64,000 bases of DNA from Bacteroidota bacterium (GTDB lineage: Bacteria; Bacteroidota; Ignavibacteria; Ignavibacteriales; Melioribacteraceae), in contig JAHISP010000088.1 in NCBI GenBank assembly GCA_018818165.1, positions 1-64,000 on the forward strand, written 5' to 3'. Of the stretch, positions 8,880-16,925 are shown piece after piece. Each line of letters starts with the position of its first letter. The stretch's first letter is position 1. Below the pieces are notes generated by a model. It did not search any database and had not been told where the DNA came from. It saw only the letters and a list, made by a program, of their open reading frames with translations. A program made the translations under genes and the position numbers.

Positions 8880-9000
8880 ATATATGAGTCTGCTATAAAA
8901 ATGTATTTTTGATGAAAAAATGTTTTGAATTTTATTCGAAATCAAAGCCAAAAAAATGGATTTAGGGCTTTTTAGAGGAAACTCATATATAAATCTTCTT
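8880..9000 (+). other. Structured intergenic element, possible RNA leader or small RNA
   Basis: The 380-bp divergent gap between the octaheme cytochrome and the kinase contains a perfect 10-bp inverted repeat, ATATATGAGT (8880-8889) and ACTCATATAT (8991-9000). It encloses a second hairpin, AAAGCC/GGCTTT (8944-8971), with a short T run. The nested layout and its position 38 bp before the kinase start suit a folded 5' leader. I recognise no known riboswitch class. Nothing else was identified in 8656-9037. Confidence 0.35.
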
Positions 9001-9037
9001 TGAATTATTAGACCAATTTTTAACTAAATTGTTTATT

Positions 9038-11398
9038 ATGAAAAAAAAAGAAACACTAAAACAAATTCTTGCTAATATTTCAAAGATTCTAAACATAGAT
9101 AGCCTTTACTCGCATGATATGCAATATTGGGAAGATGAGGATAATAACATAATTTCAATTTCTCCATCTTGCGAAAGAATAACTGGTTACACCTCCGAAG
9201 ATTTTATAAACAACCCAAATTTATTTAATAGCTTAATTCTTACTGAAGACCTAAAAATATGGGAAAAAAGATGTGTTGATATTCAAACAGTAAATGTTAG
9301 AAATTTGCAATTTAGAATACGTCATAAATCAAAAAAAATAGTATACATTGAGCATAATTCGGAAAGACTTTTTAATAATAATATATTTATTGGATTAAAA
9401 TCATTAAATAGAGATATAACCAATCGTAAATTAACTAATGAAATAATAAATTCTAGCTCAACTGTACTTTTTCTATGGAAAAACCAACCGGGTTCCCCAA
9501 CTGAATTTGTAAGCGAAAATGTTAAAAATTTATTAGGATATGACGTAACTGAGTTTCTAACTGGGCAAATTAATTATAGCGATTTAATTCATCCCGAGTG
9601 TATCGAAAAAGTAAATAAAGAAATTGAAAAAAACATTGAACAAAAAGATTTGAGCTTTTCACATCAACCATATAGAGTAATTACTAAGGATAATAAAATT
9701 AAATGGGTTTCCGACAATACTTCTGTCAGAATAGACTCAAAAGGGAACATTACTCATTTTCATGGAATTATTTCGGATATAACAGACGCAAAAAATGCAT
9801 TGGATGATTTAAAAAGGAGTGAAGAGATTTATAGAAATATCTTCAATCATTCACCATTAGGTATTTTGCATTTTGATAAAGTAGGCAGAGTTACCGATTG
9901 CAATAGCGAATTTGCTTCTATAATGGGAACTGAAAAAGAAAATTTGATAGGCTTTAATATGCTAACTCAACTCAACCATACAGATTTCAAAGAGGTAATA
10001 GAAAATTACTTTGCAAATGGTTATGGTTATTTTAAAAATGATTATACTTCGGTTCTTACTGGAAAAACAACACCCGTTGTTGCTCGTTTTAATGCAATAT
10101 ATTCTGATAATAATGAAATAATTGGAGGTGTAGGATTAGTTGAAGATGTTACTGATAGAACCAAGCACGAAAAATTGCAAAAAGCCTTGTTTGAAATTTC
10201 GGAGACTGCAAGCAAAACAATTTCACTGAAAGATTTATATAAGGAACTTCATCAAATTATTCAAAAACTTATGTCTGCTAAAAATATTTTTGTTGCTATG
10301 CATAATTCTCAAACAAATATGATCACATTTCCTTATCATGTTGATGAATATGACTCAACACCAGAACCTCAAATATTTGGGAACGGACTTACAGAATATA
10401 TTTTGCGTACAAAGAAAAGTCAGATAATTACAGCAGAAGTTGATAAAAAACTACAGGAAAGTGGAGAAGTAGCCCTTAGTGGTGAATTTTCGCAAGTTTG
10501 GGTTGGTATATATCTTGAATTTGAAGGAGATTATAAAGGTGTGCTAGCTGTTCAAGATTATGAAAACGTTGATGCTTATTCTGAAGAAGAATTAAAGATT
10601 TTGCAATTTGTTTCCGAACAGATTGTAAAAGTATTAGATAAAAAATATGCTGATAGAAGATTAAGAGAATCAGTGAAAGAATTATCGGAAGCAAAGCAAG
10701 AATTAGAAATAATTAACCAGAATAAAGATAGATTCTTCTCCATTATTGCTCACGATTTACGAGCTCCATTTAATACTCTTTTGGGTGTTACTGAAATGAT
10801 TACTGGAAATATGGGTAATATTTCAATGGATGAAATTAAAGAAATTTCCAAAGTTATACATTCATCAACAAATAATTTATTTAAGTTAATTGAAAATTTG
10901 CTTAATTGGTCGCGTCTGCAAATGGGTACGTTCCATGTAATACCAGAAAAATTATCTATTAAGGAAACAGTTCTAGAAGTTTTGGAAGTAGTCAAATTTG
11001 CAGCTAAAGAAAAAAATATAACAATTATAAATGAAATAATAGACTACACAATTTTTGTGGATGAAGAATGTTTAAAAACAGTTCTTCGTAATTTATTGAA
11101 CAATGCTATTAAATTTTCTTACCGAAGTGGAACTATTATCCTTACTTCAATGGAACTTGAAACACATATTAAAATTGCAATTGAAGATAATGGTGTTGGA
11201 ATTGATGACAAAATAATTCCAAATCTTTTTAGTATAACTAGTAAAACTTCAACAGTTGGCACAGAAAATGAAAAAGGTACTGGTTTGGGGTTAATTTTAT
11301 GTAAAGATTTAATAGAAAAAAATAACGGACAATTGTGGGCAGAAAGTAAATACGGAAAGGGCAGCAAATTTAGTTTTACAATTCCAAAGTATAAATAA
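9038..11398 (+). CDS. PAS-PAS-PAS-GAF sensor histidine kinase
   Basis: The protein has about 786 residues and no signal peptide or membrane segment, so it is cytoplasmic. Three PAS domains occupy about residues 20-125, 130-250 and 260-370; the second and third have PAC tails such as HGIISDITD and GVGLVEDVTDR. A GAF domain spans 380-535, and a coiled-coil linker leads to the HisKA helix with FFSIIAHDLRAP (phospho-acceptor H572). The HATPase domain carries LLNNAIKFS, DNGVGI and GTGLGLILCKDLI. No response regulator gene is adjacent, so it is an orphan here. The frame extends three codons further to a TTG, but the ATG at 9038 fits better. Neither start has a Shine-Dalgarno sequence, as is common in this phylum. 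Confidence 0.88.
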   Translation: MKKKETLKQILANISKILNIDSLYSHDMQYWEDEDNNIISISPSCERITGYTSEDFINNPNLFNSLILTEDLKIWEKRCVDIQTVNVRNLQFRIRHKSKKIVYIEHNSERLFNNNIFIGLKSLNRDITNRKLTNEIINSSSTVLFLWKNQPGSPTEFVSENVKNLLGYDVTEFLTGQINYSDLIHPECIEKVNKEIEKNIEQKDLSFSHQPYRVITKDNKIKWVSDNTSVRIDSKGNITHFHGIISDITDAKNALDDLKRSEEIYRNIFNHSPLGILHFDKVGRVTDCNSEFASIMGTEKENLIGFNMLTQLNHTDFKEVIENYFANGYGYFKNDYTSVLTGKTTPVVARFNAIYSDNNEIIGGVGLVEDVTDRTKHEKLQKALFEISETASKTISLKDLYKELHQIIQKLMSAKNIFVAMHNSQTNMITFPYHVDEYDSTPEPQIFGNGLTEYILRTKKSQIITAEVDKKLQESGEVALSGEFSQVWVGIYLEFEGDYKGVLAVQDYENVDAYSEEELKILQFVSEQIVKVLDKKYADRRLRESVKELSEAKQELEIINQNKDRFFSIIAHDLRAPFNTLLGVTEMITGNMGNISMDEIKEISKVIHSSTNNLFKLIENLLNWSRLQMGTFHVIPEKLSIKETVLEVLEVVKFAAKEKNITIINEIIDYTIFVDEECLKTVLRNLLNNAIKFSYRSGTIILTSMELETHIKIAIEDNGVGIDDKIIPNLFSITSKTSTVGTENEKGTGLGLILCKDLIEKNNGQLWAESKYGKGSKFSFTIPKYK

Positions 11399-11413
11399 AA
11401 ACTTAAAAATATC

Positions 11414-11462
11414 TTGACATGATTATAAGTATTTATTATTTTTGAATCATAATTCAAAAATA
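11414..11462 (+). promoter_or_regulatory. Promoter and overlapping operator of the TetR gene
   Basis: TTGACA (11414-11419), 17 bases, then TATTTTTG (11437-11444) fits the Bacteroidota pattern TTG...TAnnTTTG. A perfect 11-bp inverted repeat, TATTTTTGAAT and ATTCAAAAATA separated by CATA, runs from 11437 to 11462, so it covers the -7 element and start point. A repressor bound there would shut the promoter, as expected for autoregulation by the TetR protein encoded nine bases further on. Confidence 0.75.
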
Positions 11463-11470
11463 AAAATGTT

Positions 11471-12058
11471 ATGAGAGTTAAAGAAGGAAATAAAGAAAAA
11501 GATATTCTTGAAGCAGCAATAAAAGTTTTTGCTGAATATGGTTACCACGTTGCTAAAATTTCAAAAATTGCAGAAATTGCCAACGTAGCAACAGGAAGCG
11601 TTTATGTCTATTTTAAGAATAAAGAAGATATTCTATTGAAGATATTCGCGAACCTGTGGTCAGAGTTACACAAGGAATTTAAGCTTCTAACAATAAATTC
11701 TTCACTATCGCAAGCTGAAAAGTTGGACGGAATGATTGACCTTATTTTTGATGTTTTAACTGCAAACCAAGCATTAGCAATGGTTGTTGTAAATGAACAA
11801 AATCATCTTCAAAAATCAAACAAAGAAGGGTTTACAGATTTTTACGATAAATTTTTAAGTATTGGCGAAACAATAATTAAAGAAGGCATTCTAAACAAAT
11901 CGTTTTCCGCTGATATCGATATTAAAATATTCAAGCAATTTGTGTTTGGAGCAATTAGACACCTTGTTAATTGCTGGGCAAATGAACCTAAAAATTTCCC
12001 AATAAATAAAATTAGACAAAATGTTAAGTCTATAATTAAGTACGGTATAGCAAAGTAA
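11471..12058 (+). CDS. TetR/AcrR family transcriptional regulator
   Basis: The 195-residue protein has an N-terminal helix-turn-helix with the family pattern: ILEAAIKVFAEYGYHVAKIS, then VATGSVYVYFKNKEDILLKIF. The remaining helical region is the ligand domain, and its spacing resembles FadR-type TetR regulators that sense acyl-CoA. That ligand is a guess. It starts nine bases after the palindrome at 11437-11462. A second, imperfect copy of the palindrome follows its stop and precedes the outer-membrane protein gene, making that gene a probable target. Confidence 0.85.
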   Translation: MRVKEGNKEKDILEAAIKVFAEYGYHVAKISKIAEIANVATGSVYVYFKNKEDILLKIFANLWSELHKEFKLLTINSSLSQAEKLDGMIDLIFDVLTANQALAMVVVNEQNHLQKSNKEGFTDFYDKFLSIGETIIKEGILNKSFSADIDIKIFKQFVFGAIRHLVNCWANEPKNFPINKIRQNVKSIIKYGIAK

Positions 12059-12068
12059 AATTTTTGTA

Positions 12069-12094
12069 GTATTATGAATAATGATTCAAAAAAC
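12069..12094 (+). promoter_or_regulatory. Second copy of the TetR-type operator (imperfect)
   Basis: GTATTATGAAT, AATG, ATTCAAAAAAC has the same arm length, the same 4-bp spacer and the same TGAAT/ATTCA core as the palindrome at 11437-11462, with mismatches only in the outer arms. It lies 85 bp before the outer-membrane protein gene at 12179. Confidence 0.55.
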
Positions 12095-12178
12095 AATATT
12101 TACAATATGAAACTATAATAAAATAAAACAAGTAAATATTATTCAAAATATAATTAACAATAAATTATGAGGTAAATC

Positions 12179-12712
12179 ATGAAAAAGTCATTAGTTTTCT
12201 TAACAGTTCTATTGTTTTCAATAGGGATTAACGCACAAACATCAAAGTTTTCTGTTGGAATTGTTGGAAGTCATTTCCACAATAATTCAAGCAGTGATAG
12301 AATAAGCGAAACCAGTAATCCATTTGGTTATGGACTTGTATTTGCTGGTAAATTAACAAACGAATTATCAATGGGTTTAACATTTGAATATTTAAAAGAT
12401 AATCTTGAAGCTGGAAATGGAGAAGAAAAAGATATTAGAGTTAACTATGCATTATTTTTACATCCAATAAAAATAGAATATGTTCAGCCATACTTATCTG
12501 CTGGTTTTGTTTACACATACAGAACTTTGTCGTATGATAATTTGCTAAAGAAATCTGATGACACTAATGATTTATTGAACGGTCGTTTTAGCGTTGGTGT
12601 TGATGTTCCAGTAATTTCCAACTTGTTTATTAATGGTGATCTTGGCGTTTACTCAAACGGTTTTGGATATGTTGGCTGGGGCAGCAATGTTGGTTTTAGA
12701 GTTGGTCTATAA
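12179..12712 (+). CDS. Small outer-membrane beta-barrel protein
   Basis: The 177-residue protein starts with a clear Sec signal peptide ending INAQ (residue 20). The rest alternates polar and hydrophobic residues in strand-sized blocks rich in Gly, Tyr and Phe, such as FGYGLVFAGKL, LSMGLTFEYL and YLSAGFVYTY, and ends in GFRVGL. This suits an eight- to ten-stranded barrel of OmpA/OmpX size. No ligand or enzyme motif is visible. GAGGT precedes the ATG. Its upstream palindrome links it to the neighbouring TetR regulator; its own hairpin terminator follows. Confidence 0.7.
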   Translation: MKKSLVFLTVLLFSIGINAQTSKFSVGIVGSHFHNNSSSDRISETSNPFGYGLVFAGKLTNELSMGLTFEYLKDNLEAGNGEEKDIRVNYALFLHPIKIEYVQPYLSAGFVYTYRTLSYDNLLKKSDDTNDLLNGRFSVGVDVPVISNLFINGDLGVYSNGFGYVGWGSNVGFRVGL

Positions 12713-12736
12713 AATTAAATAACAATCTATTTTATG

Positions 12737-12780
12737 AATCATACTTATTTTGTGGTAATAGAATAAGTATGATTTTAATA
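12737..12780 (+). terminator. Hairpin terminator after the small barrel gene
   Basis: A perfect 13-bp inverted repeat, AATCATACTTATT (12737-12749) and AATAAGTATGATT (12762-12774), encloses a 12-base loop and is followed by TTAATA. The stem is AT-rich and the T run weak, so it may act partly by stabilising the 3' end of the transcript. Confidence 0.6.
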
Positions 12781-12901
12781 TATACCTAAATATCAAAAAC
12801 ATTAATGAAATTGAAATAATATTTAAATCAAAGCTAGATGCATTTTGTTCGTATTCTAACGCCACCATTGTAATCCTAAATTTTCAAGAAAGCATAAAAA
12901 G

Positions 12902-12924
12902 TATTTACATAAAAGATGTAAATA
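12902..12924. promoter_or_regulatory. Palindrome upstream of the propeller kinase gene
   Basis: TATTTACAT and ATGTAAATA form a perfect 9-bp inverted repeat around AAAAG, 39 bp before the kinase start. The size suits a dimeric regulator's operator. The binding protein is unknown. Confidence 0.35.
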
Positions 12925-12963
12925 TTATTATCTTTTAGCTTCTAAAAATTATTTTCAATTATT

Positions 12964-15963
12964 GTGAAGCAAACACATTTACTTTTACTTTTATTTACGC
13001 AAATTATTTTTGCTCAAAATAATTTAAAAGATTTATCATTTCAATATTTAACAATCAACGAAGGTCTATCGCAAAACACTGTTTTAGCAATTGCTCAAGA
13101 TAGCACTGGTTATGTTTGGTTTGGAACAAAGGATGGACTTAACAGATATGACGGATATTTATTTAAACAATTTTATAGTGATTTCAAAGATTCTAACAGC
13201 CTATCCTCAAACGAAATAACTGCACTTGATGTTACTCCAGATGGAATTCTCTGGATTGGAACGAACGGAGGACTCAATTCATATAATCCTAATAATGGAA
13301 AAATTACACAATATTATCATGAAGAAAATGATATTAATTCACTTTCTGATGATTTTATTAATGTAATTAAACACAACTTAAAAGGTGATTTGTTTATTGG
13401 AACTGATAAAGGGTTTTCAATTATCTCTGCTGATAAGAAAATTAAATCCTACAATATATTAGGAGATGGTAAAGATGCATTAATTTCTGCAATTGTAATG
13501 GATTTTAAGGGAAATTTATGGATTGGTGGAACAAATTCTCTTTCAAAATTTGATATTAAATCAGAAAAATTTACACACATAAATCTGCATCCAGAATCTA
13601 TATCCAAAAAAGAAAAAGTAGTTGTGCAGAGCCTATTATTTAAAAATGATAAAGTATTGTGGGTAGGAACTCGTTTTGGTTTAATAGAATATGATATTGT
13701 AGATAATAAGGTAGTAGAAAATTTGCAAAACAAAATTGAATTTAATGCCAATATTAGAGAATATTTACGTAATTTATTTAAGGACAAAGAAGGTAACATT
13801 TGGTTTGCAGAGTGGAGTGGATTAAGGATTTATGATAACAAAAATGACGAATTTATTTCCTATAACTCGATTGAAAAGGATTTATTGAATAACAGTTCTA
13901 TTAATGCAATTCTTGAAGATAAATCTGGAGTTATTTGGATTGGTACTTCATTTGGTGGAGTAAATTATTTTGATCCTACAAAACAAAAATTCAAAACTAT
14001 AAATATAAAATCAGGGTTATCCAATAATATTGTTAGTTCTATATCCGAAGACAACAAAGGGAATCTCTATATTGGTACAATTGGTGGCGGGTTGAATAAA
14101 ATAAATAAAGCAAATAATAAAATTGAAGCAATTGCTGAAATAAGCAATAAGCTAATTAGAGTTACGCATATAAATGGTGACGACCTCTGGATTGGCGATT
14201 GGGGAAATAATCTAATTCATTATTCTCTTTCCACAAAAAAAACACATAGTATTAATTTGGCTAATTTAGGCTTTAATTTAAGTGCTAATAATGCAATTAA
14301 AGATATTGAATTTGACAAAGATAAAAATCTTTGGGTGGCTACCTCACTAAATGGAATATTTAAATTTAATCAAAATGGCGATGCTGAAAATTACCCTTTA
14401 AATTCAATAAGCCAAAACAAGCCAAGAAGAATGAGGGAAATATTTTTTGATAGAAATAATGTTTTATGGGCTATAACCGACAAAGGTCTCAGTAAATATG
14501 ATAAAGAATTGAATTCATTCAATTATATTGATTTTAATGATGATAGCTGCATCAAAAAAACAAAAATGATTTCAGTATATGTAGACGAAAACAATATTTT
14601 CTGGATTGGAACTTATGGAAATGGATTACTTAAAATTGATATAGAAAATAGTACTTGTAAAAATTATAAAGCAAACGAAAATGTTCCTAATAATGTGATT
14701 TATGCAGTTCTGCCCGATTCCACTGGAAATTTATGGTTAAGTACAAATAATGGAATTGCAGAATTTGACACTGCAACAGCTCGAAGCAATCACTTTAATA
14801 TTGGGGATGGTTTACAAAGCAATGAATTTAATGACAATGCTTTTTACGAAACTTCTGATGGAGCTTTGATATTTGGTGGAATTTCAGGATTAAATATCAT
14901 TCGTCCAAATGAAATTAATATAAATAAATATATTCCACCAATAGTTATAACCAACATCAAATTTCTAAATTCATCATTGGCAAACAAAAATTATTTAGAT
15001 GCAATTGAAAATAATACAATTACATTAAATTATTATCAAACGGATTTTAATATTGAATTTTCTGCTTTAAATTATTCACAACCACGCAAAAATAAATATG
15101 CATATAAACTTGAGCCAATTAATAATGACTGGATTTATCTAGCAAATGGAAGGTCACTAACTTTTACAAATTTAAAACATGGCAAATATAATTTAAAGAT
15201 AAAGGGCTCAAACAATGATGGTGTTTGGAACGAAAAAGGAACAGAGTTAAGTATTATTGTTCTTCCTCCATTTTGGGTTACCTGGTGGTTTGTTACAATT
15301 GTATTTTTAATTGTGGTGGGTATTATCTTTTTTGGAATTTATTTAAAAGCGCAATCAATAATAAAAGTGGAAAGACTTAGAACTAAAATTGCTAGCGATT
15401 TACACGATGATGTTGGATCATCCCTTACAAAAATTTCAATGAATGCTTCAATGCTCAATTATGATGTTGAGCCAGAAAAAATAAAAAATAGAATCGCAAA
15501 TTTATCCGCACTAAGTCAAGAAGCGATTTCAATGATGAGCGATATTGTTTGGTCAATTGATGCTCGCAACGATTCTCTTCAAGACTTAATTGACAGGATG
15601 AAAAATTTTGCTTTTAATCATGTTGCTGAAAAGGAAATTGATATTAATTTTGATGCAAATTGTAATGTTAATTCTAAGAAATTAAAAATAAATATCCGAC
15701 AAAATCTTTATCTAATCTTTAAAGAAGCTTTAAACAATGCTGTAAAATATTCCGAATCCAAAAGAATTGATGTTTCAATTTTAGCAAATAACGAAGGCTT
15801 AACATTATTATTAATAGATAATGGAATTGGATTAAAAAAACATGATGTAAACAAAGGAAATGGATTTAGGAATATGAAAATGCGTGCTGAAAGAATTAAA
15901 GCACAACTTAATTTTATAGATGAAAATGGGCTTTCTGTATCACTAGTAATTAAAAAACTATAA
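12964..15963 (+). CDS. Two-component sensor kinase with periplasmic beta-propeller (Reg_prop/Y_Y_Y)
   Basis: The 999-residue protein starts with a signal peptide (to FAQ, about residue 18). Residues 25-650 consist of repeated propeller blades of the form D..G..WIGT..GL..Y, at least a dozen, for example VWFGTKDGLNRYD and LWIGTNGGLNSYN. A Y_Y_Y domain follows (about 670-760), then one membrane helix (about 768-792). The cytoplasmic HisKA_3 part has DLHDDVGSSLTKIS (H814) and an HATPase with NNAVKYS and DNGIGL. Unlike Bacteroides hybrid systems, the receiver is not fused but encoded next door. The ligand is outside the cytoplasm. Start is a GTG at 12964; no better codon is seen upstream of the signal peptide. 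Confidence 0.9.
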   Translation: MKQTHLLLLLFTQIIFAQNNLKDLSFQYLTINEGLSQNTVLAIAQDSTGYVWFGTKDGLNRYDGYLFKQFYSDFKDSNSLSSNEITALDVTPDGILWIGTNGGLNSYNPNNGKITQYYHEENDINSLSDDFINVIKHNLKGDLFIGTDKGFSIISADKKIKSYNILGDGKDALISAIVMDFKGNLWIGGTNSLSKFDIKSEKFTHINLHPESISKKEKVVVQSLLFKNDKVLWVGTRFGLIEYDIVDNKVVENLQNKIEFNANIREYLRNLFKDKEGNIWFAEWSGLRIYDNKNDEFISYNSIEKDLLNNSSINAILEDKSGVIWIGTSFGGVNYFDPTKQKFKTINIKSGLSNNIVSSISEDNKGNLYIGTIGGGLNKINKANNKIEAIAEISNKLIRVTHINGDDLWIGDWGNNLIHYSLSTKKTHSINLANLGFNLSANNAIKDIEFDKDKNLWVATSLNGIFKFNQNGDAENYPLNSISQNKPRRMREIFFDRNNVLWAITDKGLSKYDKELNSFNYIDFNDDSCIKKTKMISVYVDENNIFWIGTYGNGLLKIDIENSTCKNYKANENVPNNVIYAVLPDSTGNLWLSTNNGIAEFDTATARSNHFNIGDGLQSNEFNDNAFYETSDGALIFGGISGLNIIRPNEININKYIPPIVITNIKFLNSSLANKNYLDAIENNTITLNYYQTDFNIEFSALNYSQPRKNKYAYKLEPINNDWIYLANGRSLTFTNLKHGKYNLKIKGSNNDGVWNEKGTELSIIVLPPFWVTWWFVTIVFLIVVGIIFFGIYLKAQSIIKVERLRTKIASDLHDDVGSSLTKISMNASMLNYDVEPEKIKNRIANLSALSQEAISMMSDIVWSIDARNDSLQDLIDRMKNFAFNHVAEKEIDINFDANCNVNSKKLKINIRQNLYLIFKEALNNAVKYSESKRIDVSILANNEGLTLLLIDNGIGLKKHDVNKGNGFRNMKMRAERIKAQLNFIDENGLSVSLVIKKL

Positions 15964-16013
15964 TCACATGGTTATGGGATTGAAATGTTAAAACTAAAAT
16001 CTTATGTTGTAGT

Positions 16014-16637
16014 ATGATTTCAGTAGCTATAATAGAAGATATAAAAGACATAAGAAATTCTCTCAAAGAGTTTATTTCTATGCAATCTGACATGTTTTGT
16101 GCAGTGGCATCAGAATCGGTGGAAGAATTTCTTGAGGCTAACTTACAAGATACAGGGGTTGATGTATTGCTTCTTGATATTGATCTGCCTGGTATTTCTG
16201 GAATTAGTGGAATGAAATTTATAAAAGAAAAATATCCAGAAATTGATATTATTATGGTTACGGTTTATGAAGATCACGATAAAATTTTCCGCGCTTTAAA
16301 AGCTGGAGCTGCAGGATATCTGCTTAAAACTACTCCTTTTCCAAAACTAAGAGAAGCAATACTTGATATTAATTCTGGCGGTGCACCAATGGAACCAATT
16401 ATTGCTCGCAAAGTTATTGAGTATTTTAATTCAGAATCAAAATCAAACAATGAAAAATCGGCTCTTACTTCCAAAGAAAGCCAAATTGTTAATTATCTAG
16501 TTGACGGTTTTACATACAAAAAAATTGCAATTACTTTGGATAATTCCATAGAAACAATTCGGCATCATGTAAAAAACATTTACAAAAAACTGCAAATAAA
16601 TTCTCGTACAGAACTTATTAAAAAGAAACTGAACTGA
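16014..16637 (+). CDS. NarL/LuxR-type response regulator
   Basis: The 207-residue protein has a receiver domain (residues 3-120) with the acidic pair near the N-terminus, phospho-acceptor D55 in LLLDIDLPG, the conserved Thr in VTVYED and Lys in LLKTT. The C-terminal LuxR-type helix-turn-helix (about 145-207) carries LTSKESQIVNYLVDGFTYKKIA and IRHHVKNIYKKL. It lies 50 bp after the HisKA_3 kinase, the kinase class that pairs with NarL-type regulators, so the two form a cognate pair. The next gene downstream, with a palindrome upstream of its promoter, is the obvious candidate target. Confidence 0.92.
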   Translation: MISVAIIEDIKDIRNSLKEFISMQSDMFCAVASESVEEFLEANLQDTGVDVLLLDIDLPGISGISGMKFIKEKYPEIDIIMVTVYEDHDKIFRALKAGAAGYLLKTTPFPKLREAILDINSGGAPMEPIIARKVIEYFNSESKSNNEKSALTSKESQIVNYLVDGFTYKKIAITLDNSIETIRHHVKNIYKKLQINSRTELIKKKLN

Positions 16638-16777
16638 TTACAGATTTAAATTTGCAATCCATTTTTTTCAAAATAAAAATAAAATCAAATATTTGTATTT
16701 AAATTTATTTTACTGTTTTTATAAATTATAATATTCAATAAATCTATTTTTGTGTTCAAAATCACGTATCCCACCTT

Positions 16778-16851
16778 ATCCCATATTCATGGGATTGAAA
16801 CTATCTTTTTATAGGCATAACTTGCTTACAGAAAATTACATTAAGTATAAA
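16778..16851 (+). promoter_or_regulatory. Predicted promoter and activator site of the giant-protein operon
   Basis: A perfect 7-bp inverted repeat, ATCCCAT, ATTC, ATGGGAT (16778-16795), is preceded by another TATCCCA half-site at 16767-16773. A promoter-like pair follows: TTGCTT (16822-16827), 18 bases, TATAAA (16846-16851). The palindrome centre would be near -70, a usual place for a NarL-type activator dimer. The other parts of the 288-bp gap 16638-16925 show only AT-rich sequence. Confidence 0.45.
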
Positions 16852-16925
16852 GTATCAAACAATATAGTTTATTCCATCTTGTTAAGAAGGGAAGATATTT
16901 AGTAAAAAATAATGGTGTAAATAAA

